Assembly: GCA_023823795.1 (NCBI GenBank) | Contig: CP085710.1 | Location: 4,924,001-4,988,000, forward strand | Length of the DNA stretch: 64,000 nt | Direction of reading: 5' to 3' | Source of the DNA: Bacillus sp. F19 | GTDB taxonomy: Bacteria > Bacillota > Bacilli > Bacillales > Bacillaceae | The notes under the pieces: model-generated | The model's input: the letters and a program-made list of their open reading frames with translations, nothing else | Databases searched by the model: none | What the model was told of the DNA's origin: nothing | In this document: piece by piece, positions 63,939 through 64,000 of the stretch | Layout of the letters: every line of letters starts with the position of its first letter | Numbering within the stretch: the first letter of the stretch is position 1 | Position numbers and translations under genes: made by a program

Positions 63939-64000
63939 ATGCACTCCGACGTACAGCTTTATTTCCGCAAAGCAAAAGAAGAACATCTGGAGGATATGCA
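63939..64000 (+). CDS. Amino-terminal end of an unidentified gene
   Basis: ATG at 63939 preceded by AAAGTGAGG opens MHSDVQLYFRKAKEEHLEDM, running off the right edge. The pattern could be the first strand and helix of a GNAT acetyltransferase, but twenty residues are too few for a call. Confidence 0.45.
   Translation, partial: MHSDVQLYFRKAKEEHLEDM

Overview
The window is chromosomal DNA of a spore-forming Bacillaceae species (Bacillus/Metabacillus type). The evidence is the spore and germination genes (gerQ, rsfA, pbpG, a broken cwlJ), menaquinol oxidase qoxABCD, Bacillus-style Shine-Dalgarno sites, many TTG starts, and gene order following the B. subtilis ywj-ywh-ywf-ywd-ywc region. No rRNA, tRNA, CRISPR array or prophage was seen.

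Layout. 1-3000: tellurium/stress (ter) genes, namely a partial HpcH/HpaI aldolase, two TerD-family genes behind an ECF-sigma-type promoter, and an ATP-grasp gene. 3200-13950: a fatty-acid/branched-chain catabolic cluster (fadF, mmgA- and mmgB-like genes, two acyl-CoA dehydrogenases, a TetR regulator, fused isobutyryl-CoA mutase icmF), with matching operator-like sites and a cre site. 14028-16570: cardiolipin synthase, then a broken uvsE whose 3' part is replaced by about 1 kb of nested tandem repeats. 16570-31400: core genes argS, ywiB, speB, speE, pbpG, ywhD, ywhC, a tautomerase, ywgA, ywfO, rsfA, lipL, pta, hemQ. 31400-38230: decayed cwlJ next to intact gerQ, ywdK, ywdI, ung, an SDR-ArsR pair, ywdF and two YflT-type stress genes. 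38480-51000: L,D-transpeptidase, a TetR-regulated SDR, pdxK, fructokinase, a DnaA-box cluster, a ywrABCD-like block (two chromate transporter halves, gamma-glutamyltransferase, Lrp regulator), DJ-1/PfpI protein, nfrA, a YjiH transporter and an ATP-grasp ligase. 51400-55800: qoxABCD. 55800-64000: an AT-rich, apparently acquired segment with a second topB and a complete blaP-blaR1-blaI system, ending at the amino-terminal stump of the native topB, followed by a ruined APH-type phosphotransferase gene and the first codons of another gene.

The most unusual features are non-coding: (i) three intergenic loci where short motifs recur every 20-21 bp, two helical turns, each locus with its own motif; (ii) a hairpin-forming intergenic repeat family in six copies whose central stems covary; (iii) a DnaA-box cluster near the position of the B. 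subtilis sacA-ywcI region; (iv) gene decay (uvsE, cwlJ, topB, APH) alongside acquisition of a beta-lactamase locus. All homology statements are from memory of protein families; no database search was possible.
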